A program made the position numbers and the translations under genes. Shown here piece by piece: positions 24,368 through 32,048 of a DNA stretch of 33,961 bases; positions within the stretch are counted from its first letter, which is position 1; every line of letters starts with the position of its first letter. Source of the stretch: CAWBRT01 sp049519595 (GTDB taxonomy: Bacteria > Acidobacteriota > Terriglobia > Terriglobales > Acidobacteriaceae); contig JBEKQP010000067.1 of assembly GCA_049519595.1 (NCBI GenBank), positions 1 through 33,961 of the forward strand, read 5' to 3'. The notes beneath the pieces were generated by a model. The model did not search any database. It worked only from the letters and a program-made list of their open reading frames with translations, and was not told the origin of the DNA.

Positions 24368-25801
24368 TTAAATCGAATTCCTGTAGGGCACACGGGTTAT
24401 ATCTGAGGGCGGACGCCTGATCCGCATACAACTCACAACGGCAGCTCCGGCTGCAAAACAGGCGCCTACCACGAGCGCCACGGTATTGCCGGAGTTGGCA
24501 AACGTGTTGAAAATCAATGCGACAAGTACCGCTCCAAGAGTCTGTCCGGTGACGCGGGCAGTCGACAGCATGCCACTCGCGCCTCCGCTCCTCTCCTTCG
24601 GCGCGGAGGAAAGTATCTCGCGATTATTGGGTGGCTGAAAGAATCCAAAGCCCAAGCCGCAAAGGGACATCCTCCAGATAATAGAGATGGATGACGGGTG
24701 AGCTGACAGCAGTGCCAGCGATACCAGCCCGCAGGTGAACGTCGCCAACCCCACACCTCCCAGAATGCCCGCAGAATACCGGTCAGCCAGATATCCGGAG
24801 ATTGGGGCGGCAATGAGGGTCGCCAATGGCCATGGGGAGATAAGCAACCCACTTTCAACCTGAGTGCGCCCCAAGACATTTTGCAAATAAAATGGCAAGG
24901 AGACGTAAGCCAGCATTTGGGCAGTAAAAGAACAAACTGAAGTTGCGACGGACAGCGCGAAGATTGGCCGCTGCAAGAGATCAACCGCAAACAACGGGGC
25001 GGGTTGTAACAACTGGCGCCGCACGAACGCAACGCCGATGAGTATAGCCACGACGACCTCCGCGGCGGCAGCCCATGCCGCTTGACCGTGCCCCCAGCCA
25101 TCAACACCGCTGATGAAGAGGCCAAAGGTGAACGCGCTGAGGATCGCGCTCTTCAGGTCAAAACGGTGTCCCGATCCGCCGGTCCGGGGCAGCGTGCGCA
25201 TGGAGATTCCCAGACCTAAAATTCCCACTGGAACATTCACGGCGAACAACCATGGCCACGATGCGACCGAAAGAATGCCCGCCGCGACAGTCGGTCCGAT
25301 TGCCGCTGAAACCGCGACGACCATGGCATTGATGCCCAACCCCCGGCCTAGCGTCGTGGAGGGGTAGATGGTGCGAATCAGAGCCGTGTTAACGCTCACG
25401 ATGCCAGCGGCGCCTAATCCCTGAATGAAACGAGCGCACGTTAAAGAGATAAGAGAATGGGAGAGCGCACAGCAGAGCGAGGCAACCGTAAAAACCGCAA
25501 ACCCCGACTGATAAATTTTCCGGTACCCGACAATATCGCCCAGCGAGGAAAGCGGCAGCAACGATATGACGAGTGCAAGCTGGTAGGCATTCACTACCCA
25601 GATTGACGTGGCCGGACTGGTGCCCACGTCACGAGCAATGGTAGGCAGCGCCACATTGGCGACGACACCGTCTATCACTGTCATCCCCACCGCGAGGGCA
25701 ATCGTCAGCATCGCCCAGTACCTCTGCGGCGAGGGGAGTCCATCGAACGAGCCCGTTGCCGGTGCGAAGGCCAGTTCTGTTGAGTCGTTATTCACCGTCA
25801 T
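24368..25801 (-). CDS. MFS drug/metabolite exporter, DHA2 (EmrB/QacA) type
   Basis: 477-residue major facilitator, of the size and pattern of 14-helix DHA2 proton-driven exporters. Motif D1-like segment at the start of helix 1 reads AVGMTVIDGVVANVALPTIA; motif A between helices 2 and 3 is GDIVGYRKIYQSG; motif B in helix 4 is RFIQGLGAAGI; the antiporter motif C of helix 5 is seen in INAMVVAVSAAIGPTVAAGI. These place it among drug:H+ antiporters. No membrane-fusion partner (EmrA-like) is present in the window. It is divergent from the methyltransferase gene, with a 300-base gap between; no regulator gene lies beside it. Substrate unknown; start at 25801 has only a weak ribosome site. Confidence 0.9.
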   Translation of the reverse strand: MTVNNDSTELAFAPATGSFDGLPSPQRYWAMLTIALAVGMTVIDGVVANVALPTIARDVGTSPATSIWVVNAYQLALVISLLPLSSLGDIVGYRKIYQSGFAVFTVASLCCALSHSLISLTCARFIQGLGAAGIVSVNTALIRTIYPSTTLGRGLGINAMVVAVSAAIGPTVAAGILSVASWPWLFAVNVPVGILGLGISMRTLPRTGGSGHRFDLKSAILSAFTFGLFISGVDGWGHGQAAWAAAAEVVVAILIGVAFVRRQLLQPAPLFAVDLLQRPIFALSVATSVCSFTAQMLAYVSLPFYLQNVLGRTQVESGLLISPWPLATLIAAPISGYLADRYSAGILGGVGLATFTCGLVSLALLSAHPSSISIIWRMSLCGLGFGFFQPPNNREILSSAPKERSGGASGMLSTARVTGQTLGAVLVALIFNTFANSGNTVALVVGACFAAGAAVVSCMRIRRPPSDITRVPYRNSI

Positions 25802-25866
25802 GGCTCGATATCTGTGCGCTTATCAATATCATCGGAACGTCTGCGCATCGCCTGACGGCCGACCCG

Positions 25867-25894
25867 TTGTCCAGAAAAATCCAACTGCTATATT
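25867..25894 (+). promoter_or_regulatory. Candidate promoter for the methyltransferase gene
   Basis: TTGTCC at 25867-25872 and TATATT at 25889-25894, 16 bases apart, match four and five of six consensus positions. The transcript would start near 25901 and carry a ~200-base leader that holds the hairpin at 25945-25963 and a 38-codon frame (25930-26046). Confidence 0.35.
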
Positions 25895-25944
25895 TAACAC
25901 AGCTCGTCGCCGATCCCAGAAGAGAAAACATGATTTGCGCCTTC

Positions 25945-25963
25945 AAAGCAGCATCGCTGCTTT
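25945..25963 (+). promoter_or_regulatory. Leader hairpin before the methyltransferase gene
   Basis: AAAGCAGC and GCTGCTTT pair perfectly around ATC and run on into TTGG. It lies inside a short leader frame (MICAFKAASLLLVV..., ATG 25930). It could be a weak attenuator or just a chance hairpin. Confidence 0.3.
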
Positions 25964-26104
25964 TGGTAGTCCATTATCGGGCGGAAACAATAATCTTTCG
26001 GGTGCGTTCGGCGGTTATCAGTACCATGGGAGCTCATGCGTGCTGAGCGGCAATCAACTGGCGAGGTAGCAGCCAATGCAGCCAGTTCCGGCATTGGGGG
26101 ATGC

Positions 26105-26737
26105 ATGCGCAAGCATCACAAGAGGCGCCAGCGTCTGTTTGCATGGGCGCTTGCGCATCTCAGCGGCATTTACGAAAAGAAACTGGCTGACGCTAAACGA
26201 ACCTTGTTTTCCGATATTTCTGGAACGATCATCGAAATCGGTCCGGGTACCGGCGTTAATCTTTCGTATTTCTCTCGCAATATTCGATGGATTGGAATTG
26301 AGCCGAACCCGTTTATGGATAAGTACCTCTGGCAACGCGCAAAGGCGCTGGGCCTGCAAGTGGAGATACGGCGCGGGATTGCCGAAGATTTGCCGGCGGC
26401 AGATTCCAGTGCCGATGCGGTGGTTAGCACCCTCGTTCTCTGTTCCGTCGGCGACGTTGCAAAAGCGCTCTCGGAGATATTGCGGGTATTGAAGCCGGGC
26501 GGGCGTCTGGTCTTTGTCGAGCATGTTGCTGCACCGCGAGGAACGTGGCTACGTCGTTTCCAGACCTGGGTCAAGCCGGCCTGGAAGAGATTGGGGGACG
26601 GTTGCCATCCTGATCGTGAGACATGGGTAGCGCTCGAACGCTCCGGCTTCGCCCAACTCGAATATTCGCATTTCAGAGTTTCCATTCCACTGGTTAGCCC
26701 TCAGATCGCGGGAATAGCAATCAAGAGCAAGGTTTGA
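26105..26737 (+). CDS. Class I SAM-dependent methyltransferase (UbiE/Pmt-like)
   Basis: 210-residue methyltransferase with a Methyltransf_11 core. SAM motif I is IIEIGPGTGVNLSYF, the acidic residue after beta-2 is the Glu in WIGIEPNPFM, motif post-I AEDLPAADSSADAVVSTLVL and the later LRVLKPGGRLVFVEHV complete the set. The C-terminal part (WLRRFQTWVKPAWKRLGDGCHP) resembles phosphatidylethanolamine or phenolic-lipid methyltransferases, suggesting a lipid-type substrate, an inference. The start is not firm: ATG 26105 follows a G-rich GGGGGA and gives the usual KHHKRRQRLFAWALAHLSG N-terminus; ATG 26036, with GGGAG three bases away, would add 23 residues of low-complexity sequence. Divergent from the MFS exporter gene. 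Confidence 0.85.
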   Translation: MRKHHKRRQRLFAWALAHLSGIYEKKLADAKRTLFSDISGTIIEIGPGTGVNLSYFSRNIRWIGIEPNPFMDKYLWQRAKALGLQVEIRRGIAEDLPAADSSADAVVSTLVLCSVGDVAKALSEILRVLKPGGRLVFVEHVAAPRGTWLRRFQTWVKPAWKRLGDGCHPDRETWVALERSGFAQLEYSHFRVSIPLVSPQIAGIAIKSKV

Positions 26738-26829
26738 TGGAAGCATTTAGCCCAAGCACCAACCGTGTTGCCATGTCGATCACGGAGCGGGTCGGCTGAA
26801 TAGACACGAGCGGCACCGGACACGAGAAA

Positions 26830-26855
26830 GCCACCAGCTCTGAAAAGCTGGCGGC
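26830..26855. terminator. Hairpin between convergent genes
   Basis: GCCACCAGCT and AGCTGGCGGC pair at nine of ten positions around a CTGAAA loop, midway between the methyltransferase stop and the ABM-protein stop. No T run follows on either strand. The rest of the 26738-26947 gap shows no gene. Confidence 0.4.
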
Positions 26856-26947
26856 CCGCCGCTGCTGCGCTCGACCCGCAGCTATCAGCTCTTAAGGGCG
26901 GAGATTGATCGCGGTATCCTGTTCCGTTCGCCTATGGGCAGGCGTTG

Positions 26948-27247
26948 TCAGAAACCAACCACGGCGACCTGTACGTGTCCCACCTGTGGAGGGCTGGCAA
27001 AGAACCCGCCCACAAGCCGCCGCCACTCCTGGAAATCCTGCGATTCCCTGAAATGCACCACATGGTCGTCTAATGTTTCCCAAGTCACCATCAGGGTATA
27101 ACGTAAGGGCTGCTCAATCGACTTCAGGAGCTGCACCCCATGGCAGCCGCGCGCGCGCTTAAAAAGCGGCGCGGCTTGTGCCACGCCATTTTCAAAAGCG
27201 GATTCTGTCCCGGGTTTAATCTCAAGCTGAGCCATTTCAAAGATCAT
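26948..27247 (-). CDS. Antibiotic biosynthesis monooxygenase (ABM) domain protein
   Basis: 99-residue single-domain ABM-fold protein (dimeric ferredoxin-like alpha/beta barrel). Family features: the N-terminal strand FEMAQLEIKPGTESAFENG, the helix AAPLFKRARGCHGVQLLKS, the central MVTWETLDDHVVHFRESQDF and the final strand HVQVAVVGF. Such proteins act as cofactor-free monooxygenases, haem-degrading enzymes or small-molecule binders; none of the haem-binding residues of IsdG/HmuQ types is obvious. The start has AAGGA with eight-base spacing. It lies alone between a convergent methyltransferase gene and the gap before the radical SAM gene. Confidence 0.82.
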   Translation of the reverse strand: MIFEMAQLEIKPGTESAFENGVAQAAPLFKRARGCHGVQLLKSIEQPLRYTLMVTWETLDDHVVHFRESQDFQEWRRLVGGFFASPPQVGHVQVAVVGF

Positions 27248-27562
27248 CTCTTTGTTCCTTGTTGTCTATGGTTCAAGTGGAGCTTACCTTGGTTTTCAGC
27301 AGTCGCACTTACCAGCGCGGCCGCCGAGTTTTCAAGCACTACGTGGCGCAGCGGCGGCCGAAACGTGCCGTTGCCGCGCCCATTCAGGTTTCTTTTTGTT
27401 CATATCGCACTGAGCGGCTCGGTGTTAGCGCGCCCTTGTATGCCACACCGGAATCATACACAAGCACCTCCAGCCAGCATACAAGATGATTCATGGGGGG
27501 ATACATCATCCATGGTTTGCTTTAATGCTGTTCGTTGAAAACCATTGTGGTGCAGCTGCCAA
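27248..27562. other. Intergenic region without recognised gene
   Basis: 315 bases between the ABM gene start and the radical SAM gene stop. Open frames here, such as the 76-codon plus-strand frame 27259-27489, have no ribosome site and a composition typical of frame shadows in GC-rich DNA. It must contain the promoter of the ABM gene; no convincing boxes were found. Confidence 0.45.
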
Positions 27563-28822
27563 TCACGGAGAGCTATAACTCGCGACGCGTTCGGGCAGCC
27601 AGTCGCGTAGTGCGGGCGCCAAATAAAAGCGCGGGAACAGCAGATCGTCGTTGCGATCGACGATCCCCTCGGTCACTGCGCGGGCAGCAAGCGCCGTATT
27701 GGGATAGATGCGGATTCCTACCGTAACCTTCAATGCGTCGAGATGGAGCGACTCGGCAAACGCCAGGCTCTCTTCTACTGTCTGCTTGGTTTCACCGGGG
27801 GCGCCCAACATCAGGAATCCGTTTCGCTTGATGCCTGTGGCGGCAAAAATGGCGGAGATCTCCGCCACTTCGGCGGGGGTAAATCTCTTGTTGAGCAGCC
27901 GCAGCACCGGTTCTGACCCGCTTTCGAACCCAAGGTTCAGCTGCGTGCATCCCGCCCGTGCCATCAAATCCGCTAACTCAGCATCCGCCCCCTTCGGGTA
28001 TATCTGCGCCCACCAATCGAGGTCGAGCCGCGCGCCGATAAGCTTGCGGCAAAGCTCTTTGGCATAGGCCAAAGGAACGTTAAAAGTATTGTCGACGAAG
28101 TAATAATCGCGGAACCCACGGTCGCGGTAACTGGCTAACCAGTTTACGATTGATTCCGCAGACCGCCAGCGCAACCGCCTGCCCTCGATCATACTGGTCG
28201 AGCAGTAGGCGCAATCCTGCGAACAGCCGCGCCTGGTCTGCACTGGAATCCGCCATTCGGGACTGATCCCGTAGTTCAGCCATGCGTCAGGTGCGGGTAA
28301 GGGCAGGGAATCGAGGTCGGCGGCGATGGCCTTCGACACCTGCACCTGCGGCTTTTCGGCCAGGTAAACCCCAGGCGGCGGCGACCCCTCGGAGCCCAAT
28401 TCAATCCACGACAGCAGGCTGGGAAATGCGGTTTCACCTTCGCCCTGGATACCCATATCGGCCCCCAGGTACGCTAGCGTACTTTCGGGAAGAATGCTGA
28501 AACCAGCGCCGCCTAGCACGATCGGAGCACTGCAGAGGCTTCTGCACAAAGCGATGACTTCCTTTAGCGGCGCGAGCAAAAACCGCGGGTTCGCCATCGT
28601 CTGGTCGTCGATGTTCCTCACCGACAGACCAAGCACGTCGGGGCGCAGCGTTGTGATTGCGTCTCGCGTAGCGAATTCCCAGTTGGGAGTTGACAGCAGG
28701 TCCAGGAAGCACACCGTGAAGCCGGCCTTCGCCGTGGCAGCGGCAACGCACGCCAACCCGAGTGGCAACGGGGTTCTAACCCCGGCGGCTTCCCGATTGC
28801 CGGATATGAGCAAAACGCGCAT
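27563..28822 (-). CDS. Radical SAM protein with N-terminal B12-binding-like domain
   Basis: 419-residue protein of the B12-binding radical SAM type. Residues 1-150 form a Rossmann-like B12-binding domain (MRVLLISGNREAAGVRTPLP, LGGAGFSILPE) although the classical DxHxxG cobalt ligand is not seen (DLLSTPNW in its place). The [4Fe-4S] motif is C200-x3-C204-x2-C207 in RRGCSQDCAYCS, followed by the GFESGSEPVL and GFLMLGAPGETKQTVEESL segments of the core TIM barrel. Members carry out methylations, rearrangements or unknown modification of small molecules, for example hopanoid or pigment tailoring. No partner is adjacent, so the substrate remains open. The upstream neighbour on the same strand is a PAS-like gene remnant. 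Confidence 0.88.
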   Translation of the reverse strand: MRVLLISGNREAAGVRTPLPLGLACVAAATAKAGFTVCFLDLLSTPNWEFATRDAITTLRPDVLGLSVRNIDDQTMANPRFLLAPLKEVIALCRSLCSAPIVLGGAGFSILPESTLAYLGADMGIQGEGETAFPSLLSWIELGSEGSPPPGVYLAEKPQVQVSKAIAADLDSLPLPAPDAWLNYGISPEWRIPVQTRRGCSQDCAYCSTSMIEGRRLRWRSAESIVNWLASYRDRGFRDYYFVDNTFNVPLAYAKELCRKLIGARLDLDWWAQIYPKGADAELADLMARAGCTQLNLGFESGSEPVLRLLNKRFTPAEVAEISAIFAATGIKRNGFLMLGAPGETKQTVEESLAFAESLHLDALKVTVGIRIYPNTALAARAVTEGIVDRNDDLLFPRFYLAPALRDWLPERVASYSSP

Positions 28823-28888
28823 CGTATGCTGTCCAAACTCGATGAGCAGTATCGTACCTCAATCTGCAACCGACAAGTTGGCTTTTGC

Positions 28889-29092
28889 TCAATTGCACTC
28901 ACCTGTCGAGGCCTCCAGAATCGAGATTGCCCGCTTCCCGGCGGCAATGAGTTCGTTCCGTTGCTCGCGTTCAGAAAGATTGGTCACCACCATGCACATC
29001 GCTGCGGGCTCGACCGCCCCTATTTTCCGAAGTGAAAACGCAGGCAGTTGCACTTCAATAGATGACCCACATATTTGAATTGGCGAAATCAA
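28889..29092 (-). pseudogene. Remnant of a PAS-domain sensor protein
   Basis: A 67-codon minus-strand stretch resembles the end of a PAS domain followed by the start of its helical linker: strand SSIEVQLPAFSLRKIG, strand PAAMCMVVTNLSEREQ, linker RNELIAAGKRAISILEAS. In acidobacterial multi-PAS histidine kinases the order is PAS end, T[ND]LSE/TEQKR and (A)xRSILE.. leading to the next PAS. Here the frame stops directly after ILEASTGECN and the codons upstream of the match are unrelated to PAS, so both sides are truncated. It lies 66 bases before the radical SAM start. Confidence 0.4.
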
Positions 29093-29166
29093 TATATTGC
29101 ATCGCCGAACTACGCAACAGAGCCCGGAGACCGTTCATCACACCTACGTCGCCGATAGGAGTTCCC

Positions 29167-29532
29167 ATGTGCTTCAAAGATACGAGGCTTTGTCAGACTT
29201 CCGCATTGTCTTCAATGTCGCTGCGAGATAAACAACGGGCGAAGAACAAGCAGCGAACAGAGGCTGGAAAGCGGAATCCCGATCGTGCGGTTCACGCAGC
29301 ACCCCGGAACGAGTTAGAAAGGCTGCGCAAAGAATTGAGACGCCTCGAAGCGTCAAGTGAGAGCAGCAAGCGATTTCTGCAAAACACAGAAATACGGGGA
29401 GCAGTGATTGCCCTCTACGGCGGATACGGCGTAGGTGTTCTTGATGACACGGTCACTTTGCGCACAACTTTTGAGGCAATCAATAAACTACGCCGGAAGA
29501 TTGCCACGCTTGAAAATGATACTCAAACTTGA
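29167..29532 (+). CDS. Hypothetical protein with coiled-coil region
   Basis: 121-residue protein I do not recognise. ATG 29167 is chosen for the AGGAG five bases upstream; in-frame ATG 29062 has no ribosome site, and ATG 29215 would give a shorter form. The N-terminal half is basic (MSLRDKQRAKNKQRTEAGKR), then comes a heptad-like helix LERLRKELRRLEASSE, a Gly/Tyr-rich strand segment (AVIALYGGYGVGV) and a C-terminal helix INKLRRKIATLEND. No signal peptide or membrane segment. The two flanking helices could form a homodimeric coiled coil. It stands alone between the PAS remnant and the convergent glycosyltransferase. Confidence 0.5.
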   Translation: MCFKDTRLCQTSALSSMSLRDKQRAKNKQRTEAGKRNPDRAVHAAPRNELERLRKELRRLEASSESSKRFLQNTEIRGAVIALYGGYGVGVLDDTVTLRTTFEAINKLRRKIATLENDTQT

Positions 29533-29571
29533 GGACTCGCTATCCAGTGCGAGCATCTTTGCCAGCAAGCG

Positions 29572-29609
29572 ACAATATGGGGCTACGCTATTCGGCTTGC
29601 CCTTATTGT
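29572..29609. terminator. Hairpin between convergent genes
   Basis: ACAATATGGGGC and GCCCTTATTGT form about ten pairs with one mismatch around a ~16-base loop, 40 bases after the hypothetical gene and 35 before the GT2 gene's stop. The A/T-rich outer and G/C-rich inner stem fits a terminator read from both sides, but no T tail follows. Confidence 0.35.
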
Positions 29610-29643
29610 GTTGCCCCTCGTGCATGCCGCAATTTTTAACTGT

Positions 29644-30774
29644 TTACGCTGCTGTTCCAGCCCGTGCGTTGGCGAGCTGCCGCTTCACTCGGAATTCCAA
29701 ACAGTCAGGAGCTAACAGCTCCGCGCGCCGATACCACTCGGCGCTTTCCGCGTAGCGCGCCATTCGAAATGCACATTGTCCGATCTCGGCAATTGCCGAG
29801 GCCCCAAAGATGCGCTTGCCGTAAGAAAGTGGAGTAATCAAGGTGTCCGCATCGATTGCTGCCAGCTTCTCAAAAATATGCATCGCCTCTACATATCTCT
29901 CACTTGCCATGAAGGCTTTCGCCTTGAGCCATTGCAGCAGCCAGTTGCCGGGCTGTAATGCCAGAGCCTTTTCAATAAATGGCAACGCGTTCTGCTGCCG
30001 GCTGAGGAGCAGCTTCGACAGCTCGACATAGCACAGACAGTCTTCTTCTTCCCGTTCGCTTCTGGATTCCGTTAGTGCTATCCCCTCACGCCACGCCGAC
30101 TCAGCATCCGCCGGCCGTCCAAGATCGCGGTAGACGGTGCCAAGATGCCACCAAAGATACAGTCTGTCAGGATCGCATTTAAGCTCTTTCAGTAAGAGAT
30201 GGAGGTTTCTCTGCAGCTTGTGTGTCTGGTCGCCATCATAGCCCAGGTGGTCGATCGTCAAACGCGAAAATCCAATTCGCCGTCCTTCGTCTTCGACCAT
30301 GCTTATCACCGATGGAAGCATGGTTTCGTGCATCGCACCTTCAAACCGAATGCGGTCGTCGCGCCGGAACAAGCGATACTCCGGATAAGCGGTGAATCCG
30401 ATTCTTTGGTAAAAGCATACGGTGCACGCCACGAGGCTCTCGTCGCTTAACTCGCGCTCCAACGCGCGGCGATCATAGCTGCGAACTCGCTCGTCGGCGT
30501 CGATGTACAGTATCCATTCGCCATGCGCCTGATCAAGTGCAAAGTTCCTTGCCGCCGAAAAATCATCACGCCAGGCATAGTCGAATACTTTCACGCCATA
30601 AGAACATGCAATCTGCTTGGTCTGGTCACGCGACCCTGTATCGACAACAATGATTTCATCCATCAAGTCCTGCATCGATGCCAGGCACCCGCCCAGGAAC
30701 TCTTCTTCGTCACGCACGATCAGAGTAGCCGAGACGAATGGCCGGATTGTGTCCTTCCTCACTCCATAGGTCAT
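29644..30774 (-). CDS. GT2 glycosyltransferase with TPR-like C-terminus (SunS-like architecture)
   Basis: 376-residue cytosolic glycosyltransferase. The GT-A domain (residues 12-~230) begins VSATLIVRDEEEFLGGCLAS, continues EIIVVDTGSRDQT and has the metal-binding DxD as D92-A-D94 in LYIDADERV, followed by EYRLFRRDDRIRFEG. From about 215 to the end, TPR-like helix pairs are visible (GRPADAESAWREGIAL, ALPFIEKALALQPGNW, RYVEAMHIFEKLAAID). GT2 plus TPR is the layout of SunS-family peptide glycosyltransferases, but many members have unknown acceptors. It is the last gene of the cluster, 116 bases after the His-rich peptide; a peptide acceptor is therefore a reasonable guess. The start is not marked by a strong ribosome site. 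Confidence 0.87.
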   Translation of the reverse strand: MTYGVRKDTIRPFVSATLIVRDEEEFLGGCLASMQDLMDEIIVVDTGSRDQTKQIACSYGVKVFDYAWRDDFSAARNFALDQAHGEWILYIDADERVRSYDRRALERELSDESLVACTVCFYQRIGFTAYPEYRLFRRDDRIRFEGAMHETMLPSVISMVEDEGRRIGFSRLTIDHLGYDGDQTHKLQRNLHLLLKELKCDPDRLYLWWHLGTVYRDLGRPADAESAWREGIALTESRSEREEEDCLCYVELSKLLLSRQQNALPFIEKALALQPGNWLLQWLKAKAFMASERYVEAMHIFEKLAAIDADTLITPLSYGKRIFGASAIAEIGQCAFRMARYAESAEWYRRAELLAPDCLEFRVKRQLANARAGTAA

Positions 30775-30890
30775 AGGTCACTTCAATAGGTCCGCAAGAG
30801 CAATCGGGTAACTATAAGGTTCCATTTTGAAGTTCGGCCGGCAAAGTATCTCCATCGACTTCACCGGCCCCAGTTCGGTGGTGTTGAGCG

Positions 30891-31157
30891 TTATTTGTGA
30901 TGGTGCTTATGGTGGTGGTGCTCGTGATGATGCTTATGGTGCTTGTGGTGGTGCTTTTCGTGTTTGTGGTGGTGGTGCCCCTGTGTTGAGTTGGGTGGGA
31001 ACACGCTGGCGTGAGCTTCGTTGACGCCCAGCCCACTCATGGTGAAGGAGGCAATGACCGGTATCGCGAACGCAGAGCCTAGAAGAAGCTTCTTCAAAGA
31101 CGCCCGCTTGCCTTCATCGACGCTTTCTAATAACTTCGGATCTGGTTGATCGTCCAT
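30891..31157 (-). CDS. His-rich exported or leader-bearing peptide (candidate RiPP precursor)
   Basis: 88-residue peptide. ATG 31157 is preceded by AAAGGAGA with eight-base spacing, a very good start. Residues 1-22 are acidic/basic (MDDQPDPKLLESVDEGKRA); 23-50 are a hydrophobic segment LKKLLLGSAFAIPVIASF then TMSGLGVNEAHA, ending in A48-H49-A50|S51, a good signal-peptidase site. I recall the motif KR..LKKL..G.AFA.P..ASF in small proteins next to PqqD genes. A short linker SVFPPNSTQG leads to a tail of 28 residues containing 20 His, 6 Lys and 2 Glu. No Cys. The tail could bind Ni, Zn or Cu or be a scaffold. Ser51, Ser57 and Thr58 are possible phosphorylation or glycosylation sites. Function is inferred, not shown. 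Confidence 0.8.
   Translation of the reverse strand: MDDQPDPKLLESVDEGKRASLKKLLLGSAFAIPVIASFTMSGLGVNEAHASVFPPNSTQGHHHHKHEKHHHKHHKHHHEHHHHKHHHK
30894..30977 (-). repeat. Low-complexity CAC/CAT/AAG tract encoding the His tail
   Basis: 84 bases read on the minus strand almost only as CAC, CAT, AAG and AAA codons, so the strand is nearly free of G/T runs of other kinds and the complementary strand is GT-rich (TGGTGGTGG blocks). Codon-level irregularity (HHHHKHEK, HHHKHH, HHHEHHHH) shows a degenerate repeat. Such tracts change length easily by slippage. Confidence 0.75.
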
Positions 31158-31220
31158 TATGCTGTCTCCTTTCGCAAAATGGATGGCTCAAAGTGCCGCG
31201 CGGTTGACTAGTCGCTGCTG

Positions 31221-32048
31221 TTATCCAAGTATTTCTTTTATCGCGAGTACTGCTGAATTCAGCTCTCCTAGACGCAGCATGAATGTGTTGGTGTTGTCGA
31301 TCGTGTGGCTGAGATCGCCGATCCAATTTGCGCGCTTGGAACCTGGTGGGGCGCACTGCGGAATGATATGCCTCAGCATCTGCAATTTGCCGCAAGGCTG
31401 TATTGTTGTCCGAGCGCCGTAATTGGGCTCGATAAAGAAAAATGCCGATACGTCTAGCGGCACAAGGCGCCAAGGCTTTCCTAGCCCAATCGGGTCAATG
31501 CCGATGAGAGTCTCTCTGACTGGCTTCGCCGCAAAAGCGATGAACTCCTCGGAAGACTTAAGTTGTGGCAGCAACTCCAAACAGTCTCCGCGCACAAGAA
31601 ATCTACGGGGGAAGGCGACAGCTTGGCCATCCAGCAGCAAGGCCAACTCATCTCCACAAACGTCGTAGCCCGCCAGTAGGAGGTGAACGGCCAAGGTCGT
31701 CTTCCCCGAACATTTCTGCCCAACCATGAGAAAGGCTTGCCCGGCGTGATTGCCTGTGACGGCGCGGAGCCGTATGTGATCCGGCAGATTCGCCAGTGCC
31801 AACTTGTGCATCCGGGTGAAGAGTTGATCGATGACTATGGTTGAACTTATTTCATAGTCTTCGCCGCCGTTGCCGTTGCTGATTCGAAACTCCTCGCCAG
31901 TCCAGGCGATGGAAATCGTGTGGCAATGAGATATCGAAATCTCCTGCTGTAAATGCGGAGCGACGCCGCACACCTGGTCAAGCAGCTCTAGCGAGTTCGT
32001 CCTTATCTCGAATTCAGTGGAGAGGAACTGAAACCGTTCGACATGCAT
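31221..32048 (-). CDS. HprK-related kinase (PqqD-associated)
   Basis: 275-residue protein of the HPr kinase/phosphorylase-like family. The P-loop is GQKCSGKTT (110-118) and the Walker-B-like segment is GYDVCGDEL (127-135), the layout of HprK C-terminal domains. It lacks the N-terminal HprK domain and the HPr-binding context, so its target is not HPr. I recall TIGR-type families named HprK-related kinase A and B that occur with PqqD-family proteins; some HprK-like kinases phosphorylate Ser of lasso peptides. The ATG at 32048 overlaps the PqqD stop as TGATG, so the two are translated together. It is followed by the His-rich peptide gene after 63 bases. The likely role is phosphorylation of that peptide or of a sugar or protein in the cluster. 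Confidence 0.78.
   Translation of the reverse strand: MHVERFQFLSTEFEIRTNSLELLDQVCGVAPHLQQEISISHCHTISIAWTGEEFRISNGNGGEDYEISSTIVIDQLFTRMHKLALANLPDHIRLRAVTGNHAGQAFLMVGQKCSGKTTLAVHLLLAGYDVCGDELALLLDGQAVAFPRRFLVRGDCLELLPQLKSSEEFIAFAAKPVRETLIGIDPIGLGKPWRLVPLDVSAFFFIEPNYGARTTIQPCGKLQMLRHIIPQCAPPGSKRANWIGDLSHTIDNTNTFMLRLGELNSAVLAIKEILG

Noticed and set aside
25930..26046. 38-codon leader peptide before the methyltransferase
   Set aside because: No attenuation logic such as a run of one amino acid is visible; kept only as context for the hairpin.
27259..27489. 76-codon plus-strand frame upstream of the radical SAM stop
   Set aside because: No ribosome site, no domain and shadow-like composition.
30894..30977. 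CRISPR-like or tandem repeat reading of the GT-rich tract
   Set aside because: Units are 3-base degenerate codons with no spacers; it is simply the His-coding stretch.
30812..31036. Thr/Ser-rich frame over the His-rich gene (another phase of the same repeat)
   Set aside because: It is the frame shift of CAC/CAT repeats (ACC/ATC reading); the His frame has the strong ribosome site and signal peptide.
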